Positions 42,768 through 52,587 of a stretch of DNA of 64,000 nt are shown one piece after another. The notes under the pieces were generated by a model that had not been told where the DNA came from, did no database searches, and saw only the letters and a list, made by a program, of their open reading frames with translations. The stretch is taken from the NCBI GenBank assembly GCA_947178105.1, contig CAMWXD010000003.1:62001-126000 (forward strand), in the 5' to 3' direction. This stretch comes from an uncultured Eubacterium sp. (GTDB taxonomy: Bacteria; Bacillota; Clostridia; Lachnospirales; Lachnospiraceae). The position numbers and the translations under genes are program-made. How positions within the stretch are numbered: position 1 is the first letter of the stretch; each line of letters begins with the position of its first letter.

Positions 42768-45182
42768 ATGAAAAATGTTTTGTTAATTAAGGGTGAGTCT
42801 CAGTATGATGCAATGAGGATCTATATAGATGAAATAGAGCTGGGATTCCGTTTGGCAGGTTATAATACGATTATTTTGGATGTAGTAGAAAAAGGATCCA
42901 AGTTTCAAGTAGATGAAGTAGTAAAGGGCGTAAAAATTGATTATATATTTTCATGCAACGCGATGATGAATAATTTGATTTCTGATATACCAGAAGCAGT
43001 ATTTGTAGCATATTTGTGCGATCATCCAATCTACCATACAGACCGATTGCTGGCTATGAGAGAAAAAGATATTCTCTTTGTATGTGACCAGCTTCATTGC
43101 AATTTTATTGAAGAGTATTTTACGAATATTAAAAATGTGAGGTTTATTCCTCTATCGGGTAGTTTTTCGCAAAAATACATTCCATATGAAGAGCGTAAGA
43201 AACAAATTGTTTTTACAGGAAGCTATAGAGATCCGCAAGTATTTTACAAGCTTGTGGAGGTAAACAGTAAGGAACTGGAAGGAACGATGCGCACATGTAT
43301 AGAATTTGTACTGCATGATATTATTGAAAATCCAGAGCAAACAATAGATATGTGCTTAAAGAAAGCTTTGCAAATATTTCAATTAAATAATTTGACAAAG
43401 GAAGGCTTTTTGAGTTTGTTAACTAGCATTCTAGGGGCGGATCAGTACGCTAGAGATTATTACAGGGATAAAGTAATTCGCGCATTATTAGCGAATGGGT
43501 TATCCATACATGTTTATGGAAGTGGATGGGATGAATTTGAGGGTGATTATGAAGGAAAGCTGATCATTGAAAAAGGAAGTAGTTATGTTGCCCGAAAAGC
43601 AGTAGCAGATGCTAAAATTTCGTTGAATTTGATGCCATGGTTTAAGTCAGGGTTTCAGGAACGTATTGCTACAGCGATGTTGAGCGGAACAGTAGCGGTA
43701 ACAGATGAAAGCAGATATATTGTGGAGAATTTTGAAAATGAAAAAGAATTAGTTACTTTTTCTTTGAGGCACTTAGAGGAACTGCCGGATAAGGTAAAAT
43801 ATTTACTGGAAAACGAAGAATTTGCGAGCCAAGTTGCTTCTGCTGGAAAGCTGCGCGCGGATCAAGGACTTACCTGGCAGCATCGTACATTTGAAATGAT
43901 TGCATATATCAGGGATTGTACAAAAGATGTGAGTATTAACAACACCTATGGAAAAGTATTGCAGATTCCATATACTAAGCTGCATGTACGCGTAATAGGA
44001 AAAAATGCAATTCATGGGATTGATAAAATATTAGGTTTAGTCAATGAGTTAAGAACATATGATACTGTAAATTTGTACGATATAAAATATTTATATAACA
44101 AATTTATTTTGTTGTTTTTGCGAATTAAAGCGAACTTTCCTAACATAGAAATTAGTGAATTCGTATATAACTTTTTAAATCATTTAGAAGAAAAAGATTT
44201 GGAAACAGGCTTAGAATTGTTAATGATGGAGTGCACAAATATTCAAGCATTATTCTTAAAGGCGGAATATGAGGAACTTTCAGATGAATTAATAAAGCTG
44301 CAAAGTTCCTCTGAAAAACCTGTGCCGGTAGAAAACAATAGTCATGAACAGGAAGTATTAATAAGAAAATTGATTAAAAATTATTCTCACAGTTGCGATC
44401 CGGATATGATCGAGATTCTTGATCGTATTCAGAGGATAAAGAGTGTAGGTCCATATAATCAGGAGTTCGTGGGCAAGTATGGCGGAATTACGGAAACAAT
44501 GCTTAATGATGTCCAGTATGACGAGGATGCGAAAATGTGTTATGTGATCTGGAATGGAAAAAGGATGTATTATCCAAAATCTCATTCTAAACTATATGTT
44601 GCTTCAGAAGTGAATTTTGTTCATTTAGAACAGGATATCAATTCTCCGCATCGTTATTTGCAAGAAGATTTTCAGGTAGATGAGGGAGACATCGTAATCG
44701 AAGCCGGCGTAGCAGAAGGAAATTTTGCACTGGATATTGTTGAAAAAGCGCAAAAGCTCTATCTGGTTGAATGTGAGCATGAATGGGTAGAGGCATTAGA
44801 GAAAACATTTGCTCCATGGAAGGATAAAGTCGTTATTATAGAAAAAATGCTGGATGATTATGACGATGACACACATATTCGTATTGATACGTTTGTACAG
44901 GAGCAGCAAGTGAATTTTATTAAGATGGATGTAGAAGGCGCGGAAACAGCGGCATTAAATGGTGCTTCAAGAGTATTAAAAGACAGCAATAAGATTAAAT
45001 GCGCAATATGCTCCTATCATCGTAAAAATGCTGAGAAAGATATACGTAATATGTTAGAACAATATGGATTTTTTACATCAACGACAAATGGATATATATT
45101 CTTTAGGGAAGATATCGATAGTTGGGTAGATGGTGAACTAAGAAGAGGAATTGTACGCGGTGTAAAGAATACATTACAGTAA
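42768..45182 (+). CDS. Glycosyltransferase-FkbM methyltransferase fusion (804 aa)
   Basis: Same architecture as the upstream protein: CgeB-like N-terminal half (FTGSYRDPQVFYKL, IHVYGSGWDEFEGD, the SGFQERIATAMLSG block) and a C-terminal FkbM domain from about residue 630 (VIEAGVAEGNFALDI, KMDVEGAETAAL). An extra linker of about 200 helical residues separates them. The motif D-V-E-G-A-E fits an active methyltransferase. The start ATG lies behind AAAGGAG. Confidence 0.85.
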   Translation: MKNVLLIKGESQYDAMRIYIDEIELGFRLAGYNTIILDVVEKGSKFQVDEVVKGVKIDYIFSCNAMMNNLISDIPEAVFVAYLCDHPIYHTDRLLAMREKDILFVCDQLHCNFIEEYFTNIKNVRFIPLSGSFSQKYIPYEERKKQIVFTGSYRDPQVFYKLVEVNSKELEGTMRTCIEFVLHDIIENPEQTIDMCLKKALQIFQLNNLTKEGFLSLLTSILGADQYARDYYRDKVIRALLANGLSIHVYGSGWDEFEGDYEGKLIIEKGSSYVARKAVADAKISLNLMPWFKSGFQERIATAMLSGTVAVTDESRYIVENFENEKELVTFSLRHLEELPDKVKYLLENEEFASQVASAGKLRADQGLTWQHRTFEMIAYIRDCTKDVSINNTYGKVLQIPYTKLHVRVIGKNAIHGIDKILGLVNELRTYDTVNLYDIKYLYNKFILLFLRIKANFPNIEISEFVYNFLNHLEEKDLETGLELLMMECTNIQALFLKAEYEELSDELIKLQSSSEKPVPVENNSHEQEVLIRKLIKNYSHSCDPDMIEILDRIQRIKSVGPYNQEFVGKYGGITETMLNDVQYDEDAKMCYVIWNGKRMYYPKSHSKLYVASEVNFVHLEQDINSPHRYLQEDFQVDEGDIVIEAGVAEGNFALDIVEKAQKLYLVECEHEWVEALEKTFAPWKDKVVIIEKMLDDYDDDTHIRIDTFVQEQQVNFIKMDVEGAETAALNGASRVLKDSNKIKCAICSYHRKNAEKDIRNMLEQYGFFTSTTNGYIFFREDIDSWVDGELRRGIVRGVKNTLQ

Positions 45183-45283
45183 TTCTACTGAAAAAGGCGG
45201 ATTCTGGCAAACTCTGGAGTATTAACATTTTAGAATTATTTCGTTAATATTCCAGGGTGATTTTAGAAGGGATAATTATTTTA

Positions 45284-48200
45284 ATGAGCAGTGCAGGAAA
45301 GATATATTATGAACGTGGGATAAGATATTTTGAATTAGAGCAATATGAACAGGCTGTGACAGATTTTATTCAGGCTTATGAATCAGGATATGAAAAAGAG
45401 CAGATTATGAATCATCTGTATCAGTGCTTTATATATCCTAATGAACAGGAATTTAGAAATAATTATAGTAAAAACAGTGCTGAGTTTACGCAGCTTGATT
45501 ATGACTCATGTACTCTAGACTTTATTCCTGTATCAGATGAACGGTTTTTTATATTTGACAGAGAGAAACAAGAATTTCAAGGAATGTTTGTTTTGGATGA
45601 AAAGCCTGTACAGGGCAGAAAAATAGAATTTAATAGTATATTATATACAGATCTATGGGATATTCGTGAAATAATACCAGATATGAAAGATTACAGTAGA
45701 AATACGATTTATATATTGTTAAATGATTTAGAACCTAAATTTGTATCATTTTTTAAGCTGCCGAATTTTAAAGAATTATATTGCAGTAATTTGATAGTCT
45801 TTAAAAATGATAATTATTTGCGTTCTTTTTTTGAGGAATATGAGGAGTTCTATTTGCCTAAAGTAGTTCATTCGGCTTATACATCTAAATATGCGGATCT
45901 GATGAATATTATTCATCAAAAAAGAAATTCTTTGGACAAAAAGGAAAAACAGGAACGAAAAAATATTTTTTTGTCTGTTTGTCTTCCAAGTTATAATTGT
46001 GGAACAGGCGCATTGAAAAATGCTGTTGCTATTCTGAACAGCCCATATGATAGCGAGATTGAGATTGTAATTTCAAATAATGCTTCTATAAAAGATACTA
46101 TGGGTTATCTGGAAATTCAAAAAATAAAGGATACCAGGATTCAATATTATGAATTTAGCAAACACGAAGAAAAGAATATAAATGTATTAAAGACATTAGA
46201 ATTGTCTCATGGTATGTTTGCAGTACTGGTTGCTGATAATAACCTGATTAATATAGAGCAGTTGGCAGTATATTTTAATTATATAAAATCTTATGCATAT
46301 TGTGGTGTGCTTGTTGCAAAAAGCAGCTATACAGAGATGAAAAATGTTTATAAAGCAGGTTTATCCGCAGTAGATATGGCATCAAATTTAAATGATATGG
46401 ATGGAATGGCATTTAATATGCAGATCTGCGCAGATAGACATATATTTGATATATTAAAGAAAAACCATAAAAATGCATTTATCAAAGATTACATACATAC
46501 TTGCGCTGCCATGCTCTTATGCAGACTCTCTGACATGGTCATATCTGATTTGGATATTTTCTGCTATCAAACTTATGATAATGAAGGATTTAAAGAAAAT
46601 CAATTATCTTGTATGCAACCAGAAAGACGGATAGCACAACAGACAGGTTTTTTGGAGTTAGTTGATGCGTATTTTAATTTAGATACGAATGTATTTATCA
46701 GTATGTTTTTAAAGAAAAGTGATCAAACATATTTTTTGATTAGGGTAGCATATGATAGTATTGATGGGTTTGAGCAATTTGGTGAAAGATCGGAGGTCTA
46801 TCGTCAAATTTATAAGGAGCAAGAAAGATATTTAAAAAAATTTCCGAGGGAGTTGTCTTCTCTGGAGTATAAAAGGATTAAAAATCGGCTTCAAAAAATA
46901 GCAAATGATGAATTGAGGAAAGGTGATAGATGGTTAGAAAGAGTAACGATAAATGATTTAAAACTTCAAATCAAAAAAGCAGCACAAAATCAAGTTGATG
47001 AGGAAAAGTTGGAAGTATTAATCCAGCGTTATGAAAAAGAATATCCTGTGGATCTGGATTTGTATGCAATCAAAGCATGGTTTTACCTAGTTATGGGGAA
47101 TAATGAAAAAGCATATATTACGATAAAAGAGGAATTACGTAGAAATCCGTTTAATTTTGTTGGTAATCAACTTGCGAGAATAATATGTAAAAAAACAACA
47201 CGGTTTGCAGAAGCGGTCAGGTATGATATTATATTAAAGCTATTAAAACAATTTTTCCCTGAATTACCAGATGTTGATGAATGTAAAGATGATTTCATGA
47301 AACAAATTAATGAACTGAAAGATCGATATCAAAGAAGTGGCAATTACGATCATTTCTTACAGTGTGAAAAAGATTTAGAATATATTGAGAAGCATTTAAT
47401 ACGAGGATTTGGGTTTAACGATCATGCTTTTTATGAGAGTGGCACTAATATGATAACAGTCGGTACAATGTATGAAGATGTTTTTGGAAATAAAAAGTAT
47501 AATGCAAGTTATGATATAGTGGATATAGGAGATGTCCTTTATTTAGATATGAAAGCACCATTACGTAATTGGTTATTTACAAAGCTTGAATGTATTGAAG
47601 CATCAAAAACAAATCAAATACAGCTTGGCAATGAGGGAGAATATTTGCTGCCAGTATTGCAGAAAGATAACAGCAAATCCTATACGTTTAAAATACCTGA
47701 TGGCAGGGAGTTTGTATGCCGTAATTTAAAAGCGCAGCATTTTGAATATTATAGATTGCCTGGTTCAACGAATCTCGTATCGCAGGAACCGTTATATGTT
47801 GGCAATCCAATTTTATTAAAACAGGATCCACATAAGAAAAAACTGATATTGAATATTTTTGTGGATGGTATTTCACAAAAAGTAATTGAGGAAGAAAATT
47901 TTGCTGAGTTAATGCCTTTTACATCTGCATTTTTTTCAAAGGGAGTACATTGCAGTAATGTATATACTGCTGCTGAATGGACATTACCTTCACTTGCATC
48001 ATATGTGTCAGGAATGAGCTCTGTGAATCATATGATTATACATGATAATATGACCAACGTTTTTTCATCGGATTATACGATTCTGGCCGAATATTTTAAA
48101 GAACAGGGATATCATACAGCAAAAATAGACGGAGATTGGAGATCTACACAATCATATGGATACGGCAGGGGAATGGATCGCATTATCTATCAGCATCAAT

Positions 48201-49000
48201 ATGTAGGGATGAACGCAGAGCAGGTAGTGCAAGATGTATTGGAGCATATGAAGCTGATGAAAGAGACGAATCAATTTATCTGGATGTGTGCGGGAGATCT
48301 ACATATGATTGCAGATGAGTTTCCGCTAAAACAATCTGTACAGGCGAGTATTCCGATAGAATACCGGGTAGTTGACAAAAGCGGCGTATCTTCTGTAAAA
48401 CAGGAATACAGTAAGAGCAAACGAGAGCTTTATAAGAGGCAGATGAAGTATATAGATGAATACCTGGAGGTATTATACCGTTATATTGAAGAAAATTACA
48501 GGGACGATGAAATTATTGTTTCGTTGTTTGGTGATCATGGACAAGGCTTTTTAATTGAAGAAGGAAAACATTTTCTGTCGGAAGGCAGGACAAAAGTTGC
48601 AATGATGTTTCGTGGTGGTGAAGAGAAAAACGGAACATGTGATGAATTACTGTCCACCTGCGACTATTTGCCGATTATGTGCAAGCTTGCCGGAATACCA
48701 TTAAAAGATCAAAAGATAGATGGCAATTTGCCTGTATTTTTTGGCGGTGATAAGAAGCGCAAATATGCGATTACAGAAAGTATACATCCAGGTGATCCAT
48801 ATCAGGCATCGATTGTTTCAGAGGGTTATGTATTTTATTTTACGTCTGAAGGCATAGTAGAGTATGATGGAAGATTTGAGTTGGGAGAATATGAGTGCTG
48901 GCTGTATGATCAGGGAGGAAAAGAATGTTTTGAGAAAGAGCGTATAGATCATTACTTTCAGATTTTGCTGGAGCATATAGGTACTTTGTTGATTTATTAA
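45284..49000 (+). CDS. TPR - GT2 - alkaline phosphatase-fold fusion protein (1238 aa)
   Basis: Start ATG 45284 (AGAAGGG upstream; GTG 45257 is weaker). A short TPR pair (residues about 5-45) precedes a GT2 domain at about 225-345 (LSVCLPSYNCGTGALKNAV, ISNNAS). The C-terminal 380 residues have the sulfatase/LTA-synthase fold: metal D861 (FVDG), a threonine nucleophile at T900 (WTLPS) and D1084-H1085 (FGDHG). A second TPR-like region lies at about 560-650. Threonine in place of formylglycine suggests a phosphoryl transferase or hydrolase, for example adding a phospho-group to a sugar. LicA/LicC genes follow, which supports this. No signal peptide is seen. Confidence 0.82.
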   Translation: MSSAGKIYYERGIRYFELEQYEQAVTDFIQAYESGYEKEQIMNHLYQCFIYPNEQEFRNNYSKNSAEFTQLDYDSCTLDFIPVSDERFFIFDREKQEFQGMFVLDEKPVQGRKIEFNSILYTDLWDIREIIPDMKDYSRNTIYILLNDLEPKFVSFFKLPNFKELYCSNLIVFKNDNYLRSFFEEYEEFYLPKVVHSAYTSKYADLMNIIHQKRNSLDKKEKQERKNIFLSVCLPSYNCGTGALKNAVAILNSPYDSEIEIVISNNASIKDTMGYLEIQKIKDTRIQYYEFSKHEEKNINVLKTLELSHGMFAVLVADNNLINIEQLAVYFNYIKSYAYCGVLVAKSSYTEMKNVYKAGLSAVDMASNLNDMDGMAFNMQICADRHIFDILKKNHKNAFIKDYIHTCAAMLLCRLSDMVISDLDIFCYQTYDNEGFKENQLSCMQPERRIAQQTGFLELVDAYFNLDTNVFISMFLKKSDQTYFLIRVAYDSIDGFEQFGERSEVYRQIYKEQERYLKKFPRELSSLEYKRIKNRLQKIANDELRKGDRWLERVTINDLKLQIKKAAQNQVDEEKLEVLIQRYEKEYPVDLDLYAIKAWFYLVMGNNEKAYITIKEELRRNPFNFVGNQLARIICKKTTRFAEAVRYDIILKLLKQFFPELPDVDECKDDFMKQINELKDRYQRSGNYDHFLQCEKDLEYIEKHLIRGFGFNDHAFYESGTNMITVGTMYEDVFGNKKYNASYDIVDIGDVLYLDMKAPLRNWLFTKLECIEASKTNQIQLGNEGEYLLPVLQKDNSKSYTFKIPDGREFVCRNLKAQHFEYYRLPGSTNLVSQEPLYVGNPILLKQDPHKKKLILNIFVDGISQKVIEEENFAELMPFTSAFFSKGVHCSNVYTAAEWTLPSLASYVSGMSSVNHMIIHDNMTNVFSSDYTILAEYFKEQGYHTAKIDGDWRSTQSYGYGRGMDRIIYQHQYVGMNAEQVVQDVLEHMKLMKETNQFIWMCAGDLHMIADEFPLKQSVQASIPIEYRVVDKSGVSSVKQEYSKSKRELYKRQMKYIDEYLEVLYRYIEENYRDDEIIVSLFGDHGQGFLIEEGKHFLSEGRTKVAMMFRGGEEKNGTCDELLSTCDYLPIMCKLAGIPLKDQKIDGNLPVFFGGDKKRKYAITESIHPGDPYQASIVSEGYVFYFTSEGIVEYDGRFELGEYECWLYDQGGKECFEKERIDHYFQILLEHIGTLLIY

Positions 49001-49044
49001 TAATATTAACTTATGTTGCATGATAAGAAGAGTGAAAAGAATAT

Positions 49045-49989
49045 ATGAAGCAGGCAGAAAATACGAGTATTCAAGGTTTGCAAAGAATTGATAAACTGCC
49101 TGTGAATACTTTGAATCTTATAAAAGAGGTATTACAGGCAGAAGAAGACGAAATTATTCATATATCAATGATGAAAAAAGGCATGACAAATTCTTCCTAT
49201 TATTTTGAATGTAAGAATAAAAAATATATTATAAGAATCGCTGGAAAGGGTACCGAGAATTTGATTGACCGCAAACAGGAATATGAGGTATACAATAAAA
49301 TCGCGGCACTGCATTTATGTGATGATATTGTATATATCAATCCTGTGAATGGATGTAAGATTACAAGATATATGGATAATGCCAGAGTATGTAATGCAAA
49401 GGATAAACGGGATGTGTATCGTTGCATGAGCGAACTGAGGGCTTTTCATGAACAGAAAATACGTGTTTCATTTTGTTTTGATATTTACGAGAAGATCAAT
49501 CTATACGAATCTTTATGGAATCATCGTGAATCATTTTATGATGATTATAAAAAGACAAAGCAGAAAGTATGCAAACTGAAAGAGTGGGTAGAACGACAGA
49601 AAAAACAATGGACATTAGCTCATATGGATGCAGTGCCGGATAACTTTTTATTTGTTGAAAATAATGGGAAAGAAGAACTGCGGTTAATCGATTGGGAATA
49701 TGCTGGAATGCAGGATGCTTGTGTAGATATAGCAATGTTTGCTGTTTATGCGATGTATGATCGCGAGGAAGTAGAATTTTTGATAAATGCATATTTTCCA
49801 GAGGGATGTACAAGACAAGACAGGTTAAAAATTTATTGCTATATCGCGTCCTGTGGCTTATTATGGAGCAACTGGTGTGAATATAAACGGCAGTTTGGAG
49901 TGGAATTTGGCGAGTATGCATCCAGACAGTATGATTATGCAAAAGAATATTATGAAATATTCCTATCAGAAATAAAAATGAATGGATAG
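49045..49989 (+). CDS. licA: LicA-like choline/ethanolamine-type kinase
   Basis: A 314-aa aminoglycoside-phosphotransferase-fold kinase with the ATP loop KKGMTNSSYYFECK, catalytic HMDAVPDNFLF (about residues 192-202) and the metal motif LIDWEYAGM. It matches the choline kinase family used in cell-surface phosphocholine decoration. The start codon lies behind AAGAAGAGTG. The next gene is a LicC-like nucleotidyltransferase, which strengthens the assignment. The true substrate (choline, ethanolamine or another amino alcohol) is unknown. Confidence 0.85.
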   Translation: MKQAENTSIQGLQRIDKLPVNTLNLIKEVLQAEEDEIIHISMMKKGMTNSSYYFECKNKKYIIRIAGKGTENLIDRKQEYEVYNKIAALHLCDDIVYINPVNGCKITRYMDNARVCNAKDKRDVYRCMSELRAFHEQKIRVSFCFDIYEKINLYESLWNHRESFYDDYKKTKQKVCKLKEWVERQKKQWTLAHMDAVPDNFLFVENNGKEELRLIDWEYAGMQDACVDIAMFAVYAMYDREEVEFLINAYFPEGCTRQDRLKIYCYIASCGLLWSNWCEYKRQFGVEFGEYASRQYDYAKEYYEIFLSEIKMNG

Positions 49990-50724
49990 ATGCAATACAT
50001 GGGAAAAAGTAATTATGCAGACAAAGCGTTTATTATGGCAGCAGGATTCGGCAGCCGGTTAATGCCAATTACCGAGTTTACGCCAAAACCACTGATTGAA
50101 GTCAATGGAATCAGGATGATTGATTCCATCATTGATAGTCTGTTTGAAAATAATATTACGGAGATATATATTGTTGTGGGATACTTAAAAGAAAAATTTA
50201 GTGTTCTGAAGCGCAAGTATCCAAGTGTGAAATTGATTGAAAATACTTATTACCATACATGCAATAATATTTCTTCTCTATATGTAGTGAAAGAATATTT
50301 GGGTAATTGTATTATCATAGACGGAGATCAGATGATATATAATCAGGATATCCTGAATCCTCAGTTTGAAAAATCAGGATATTGCAGTATCTGGACTGAG
50401 AACTGGACAGATGAATGGTTGCAAAAAGTACAGAATGGAAAAGTTGTATCATGTAGCAGAACAGGTGGAAGCCTTGGATGGCAGTTAATGGGTGTTTCAT
50501 TTTGGACTGAGCACGATGCAAAACTGTTAAAGCAATTCGTAGAGATCGAATTTGGACAAAAACAAAATACAGATCTATATTGGGATGACATTGCTATGTT
50601 CTGTTATCCGGAAAAATTTAATTTAGGAATACGTGTTATACAAAAGGGAGATATAGTGGAAATAGATAGTTTTGAAGAGCTTGTTAAATTAGATAATTCA
50701 TATAGGGGATTGAGGGCAATATGA
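49990..50724 (+). CDS. licC: LicC-like nucleotidyltransferase
   Basis: A 244-aa nucleotidyltransferase with MAAGFGSRLMPIT and FTPKPLIEVNG near the N-terminus, and DGDQMIYNQD and WDDIAMF later. The order LicA-LicC is that of CTP:phosphocholine cytidylyltransferase operons. The gene begins at the base after the licA stop and its own stop overlaps the next start (ATGA), so the group is translated as a unit. No LicD transferase is in the window. Confidence 0.85.
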   Translation: MQYMGKSNYADKAFIMAAGFGSRLMPITEFTPKPLIEVNGIRMIDSIIDSLFENNITEIYIVVGYLKEKFSVLKRKYPSVKLIENTYYHTCNNISSLYVVKEYLGNCIIIDGDQMIYNQDILNPQFEKSGYCSIWTENWTDEWLQKVQNGKVVSCSRTGGSLGWQLMGVSFWTEHDAKLLKQFVEIEFGQKQNTDLYWDDIAMFCYPEKFNLGIRVIQKGDIVEIDSFEELVKLDNSYRGLRAI

Positions 50725-51881
50725 GAAAGAAAGTGTGTATTGTCACAGGTACAAGGGCTGAATATGGACTATTGAGGCCGATTATAGATAAAGTATACAG
50801 AGCAGAAAATTTAGAATTGCAGTTAGTGGTGACAGGAATGCATCTTTCACCGGAATTTGGATTAACTTATCAAGAAATTGAGAGTCATGGCTATCCTATT
50901 ACATCAAAAATTGAAATGCTCTTAAGTTCAGATACTTCTGTTGGTATTACAAAGTCTATGGGAGTTGCATTATTTGGTTTTGCAGATTGCTTTGAGCAAA
51001 ATCAACCAGACCTTCTGGTGATCCTGGGTGATCGCTATGAAATGCTTATGGCGGCATCGGCTGCAATGGTTGCTAAGATTCCAATTGCCCACATACATGG
51101 AGGGGAATTAACAGAAGGTGTCATGGATGAAGCAATCCGGCATTCTATTACAAAAATGAGCCATATCCATTTTACTGCTACAGAAGAGTATCGAAAACGT
51201 GTAATCCAGTTGGGTGAGCAGCCAGAAATGGTTTATAATGTCGGTGCATTGGGAATAGAAAATATAAAGGAGTTAAAGCTGTTAGACAAAGAATCTTTGG
51301 AACAACAGCTTGGTTTTCATTTTACTTCCCGTACAATTATGGTAACATATCATCCTGTCATATTGGATGATATTACTACGGAGAGACAATTTAAAGATAT
51401 TTTGGATGTGATACACGAAGAAAAAGATATTTATGTAATATTTACAAAAGCTAATTCAGATATGGATGGAAGGATTATTAACAGGATGATAGATGATTTT
51501 GTCAAAAACCACATGGATAGGTGCGCGGCATATACTTCTCTGGGGCAGATGAAATATTTAAGCGCCTTACAATATTGCAGAGCGGTTGTGGGAAATTCAT
51601 CAAGTGGAATTATTGAAGTGCCTTCGTTTGGAATTCCTACTGTAAATATCGGTAACAGGCAAAAGCGGAGATTACAGGCAGAATCAGTCATTAATTGTCA
51701 AAATGAAAAAAATCAAATCAGGGAAGCATTAAAGAAAGCATTGTCAGGTGATTTTGCAAAAGAGGCTGCGCGTGTGAGAAATCCGTATGAAGGAGAACAT
51801 ACATCAGAGCAAATTATGTCTGTTATTTATCAGGCTTTAGAAAATGGGATTGAAAAGAAAAAAGTATTTTATGATATTTGA
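50721..51881 (+). CDS. legG: UDP/GDP-N,N'-diacetylbacillosamine 2-epimerase (hydrolysing)
   Basis: A NeuC-type epimerase of 386 aa that frees the 6-deoxy-diacetamido hexose for legionaminic acid. The opening IVTGTRAEYGLLRPII, HIHGGELTEGVMDEAIRHSI and the C-terminal NSSSGIIEVPSFGIPTVNIG are signatures. It overlaps licC by four bases. The presence of legB, legC, legH, legI and legF nearby indicates LegG, not sialic-acid NeuC. The Mg-free two-domain GT-B fold is expected. Confidence 0.9.
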   Translation: MRKKVCIVTGTRAEYGLLRPIIDKVYRAENLELQLVVTGMHLSPEFGLTYQEIESHGYPITSKIEMLLSSDTSVGITKSMGVALFGFADCFEQNQPDLLVILGDRYEMLMAASAAMVAKIPIAHIHGGELTEGVMDEAIRHSITKMSHIHFTATEEYRKRVIQLGEQPEMVYNVGALGIENIKELKLLDKESLEQQLGFHFTSRTIMVTYHPVILDDITTERQFKDILDVIHEEKDIYVIFTKANSDMDGRIINRMIDDFVKNHMDRCAAYTSLGQMKYLSALQYCRAVVGNSSSGIIEVPSFGIPTVNIGNRQKRRLQAESVINCQNEKNQIREALKKALSGDFAKEAARVRNPYEGEHTSEQIMSVIYQALENGIEKKKVFYDI

Positions 51882-51913
51882 CGGAGAGCATTTTAACGAT
51901 AGGAGTTTGTATA

Positions 51914-52567
51914 ATGTGTTCGGATATTATTTTGGTTGGAAGCGGCGGATGTATGCGAGAACTTGCATGGCAGATACAGGAATTAAATAAGGAAAAGCAA
52001 ACATGGAATGTATTGGGCTATGTGGACAATGTGCCACCTGCAAAGGGAAGCTCTGTTTGTGTGGGAACGCAAGAGCTGTTATATCTGGGGAATGACGATT
52101 ATTTGTTAGGAAGAAAAGAGCAAACTAACATAGCGATTTGTGTGGGGTCTCCCTCTTTGCGGAAAAAGATTGCGTTCAAATTGTTGCATAATCCCTGTAT
52201 ACAATTTCCAAATTTGATTTTAAGTAATACAAAAATCAGCACAGATATAAAACTTGGAAAAGGATGTATTATAAGTATGGATGCACGTGTATCCACGAAT
52301 GTAGTTATTGGTGATTTTGTATTTATAAATACTGGAAGCATGGTTTGTCATGACGGAAGAATTTCAGATTATGTCTCTCTGGGTCCGGATGTAAAATTGG
52401 CAGGTGCGGTAAGCGTTGGTATGAATAGTGAACTTGGAATTTCTACGAAAGTAATTCAAGGTGTAAAAATCGCAGATTATGTGATTACTGGTGCAGGAAC
52501 TGCTGTAGTTCGGAATCTGGAAAGAGCAGGAACATATGTTGGTGTGCCAGCACATCAAATTAGATGA
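51914..52567 (+). CDS. legH: Sugar N-acetyltransferase, PglD/NeuD type (LegH candidate)
   Basis: Start ATG 51914 behind AGGAG, eight bases. The 217-aa protein has a Rossmann-like N-terminal region (VGSGGCMRELAWQIQEL) and a left-handed beta-helix with hexapeptide repeats (GKGCIISMDARVSTNVVIGD, GAVSVGMNSELGISTKVIQG). It would acetylate the 4-amino group of the UDP/GDP sugar in the legionaminic pathway. An O-acetyltransferase role like NeuD is the alternative. Confidence 0.82.
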   Translation: MCSDIILVGSGGCMRELAWQIQELNKEKQTWNVLGYVDNVPPAKGSSVCVGTQELLYLGNDDYLLGRKEQTNIAICVGSPSLRKKIAFKLLHNPCIQFPNLILSNTKISTDIKLGKGCIISMDARVSTNVVIGDFVFINTGSMVCHDGRISDYVSLGPDVKLAGAVSVGMNSELGISTKVIQGVKIADYVITGAGTAVVRNLERAGTYVGVPAHQIR

Positions 52568-52587
52568 GGATATAAAGAGGTATTGAT

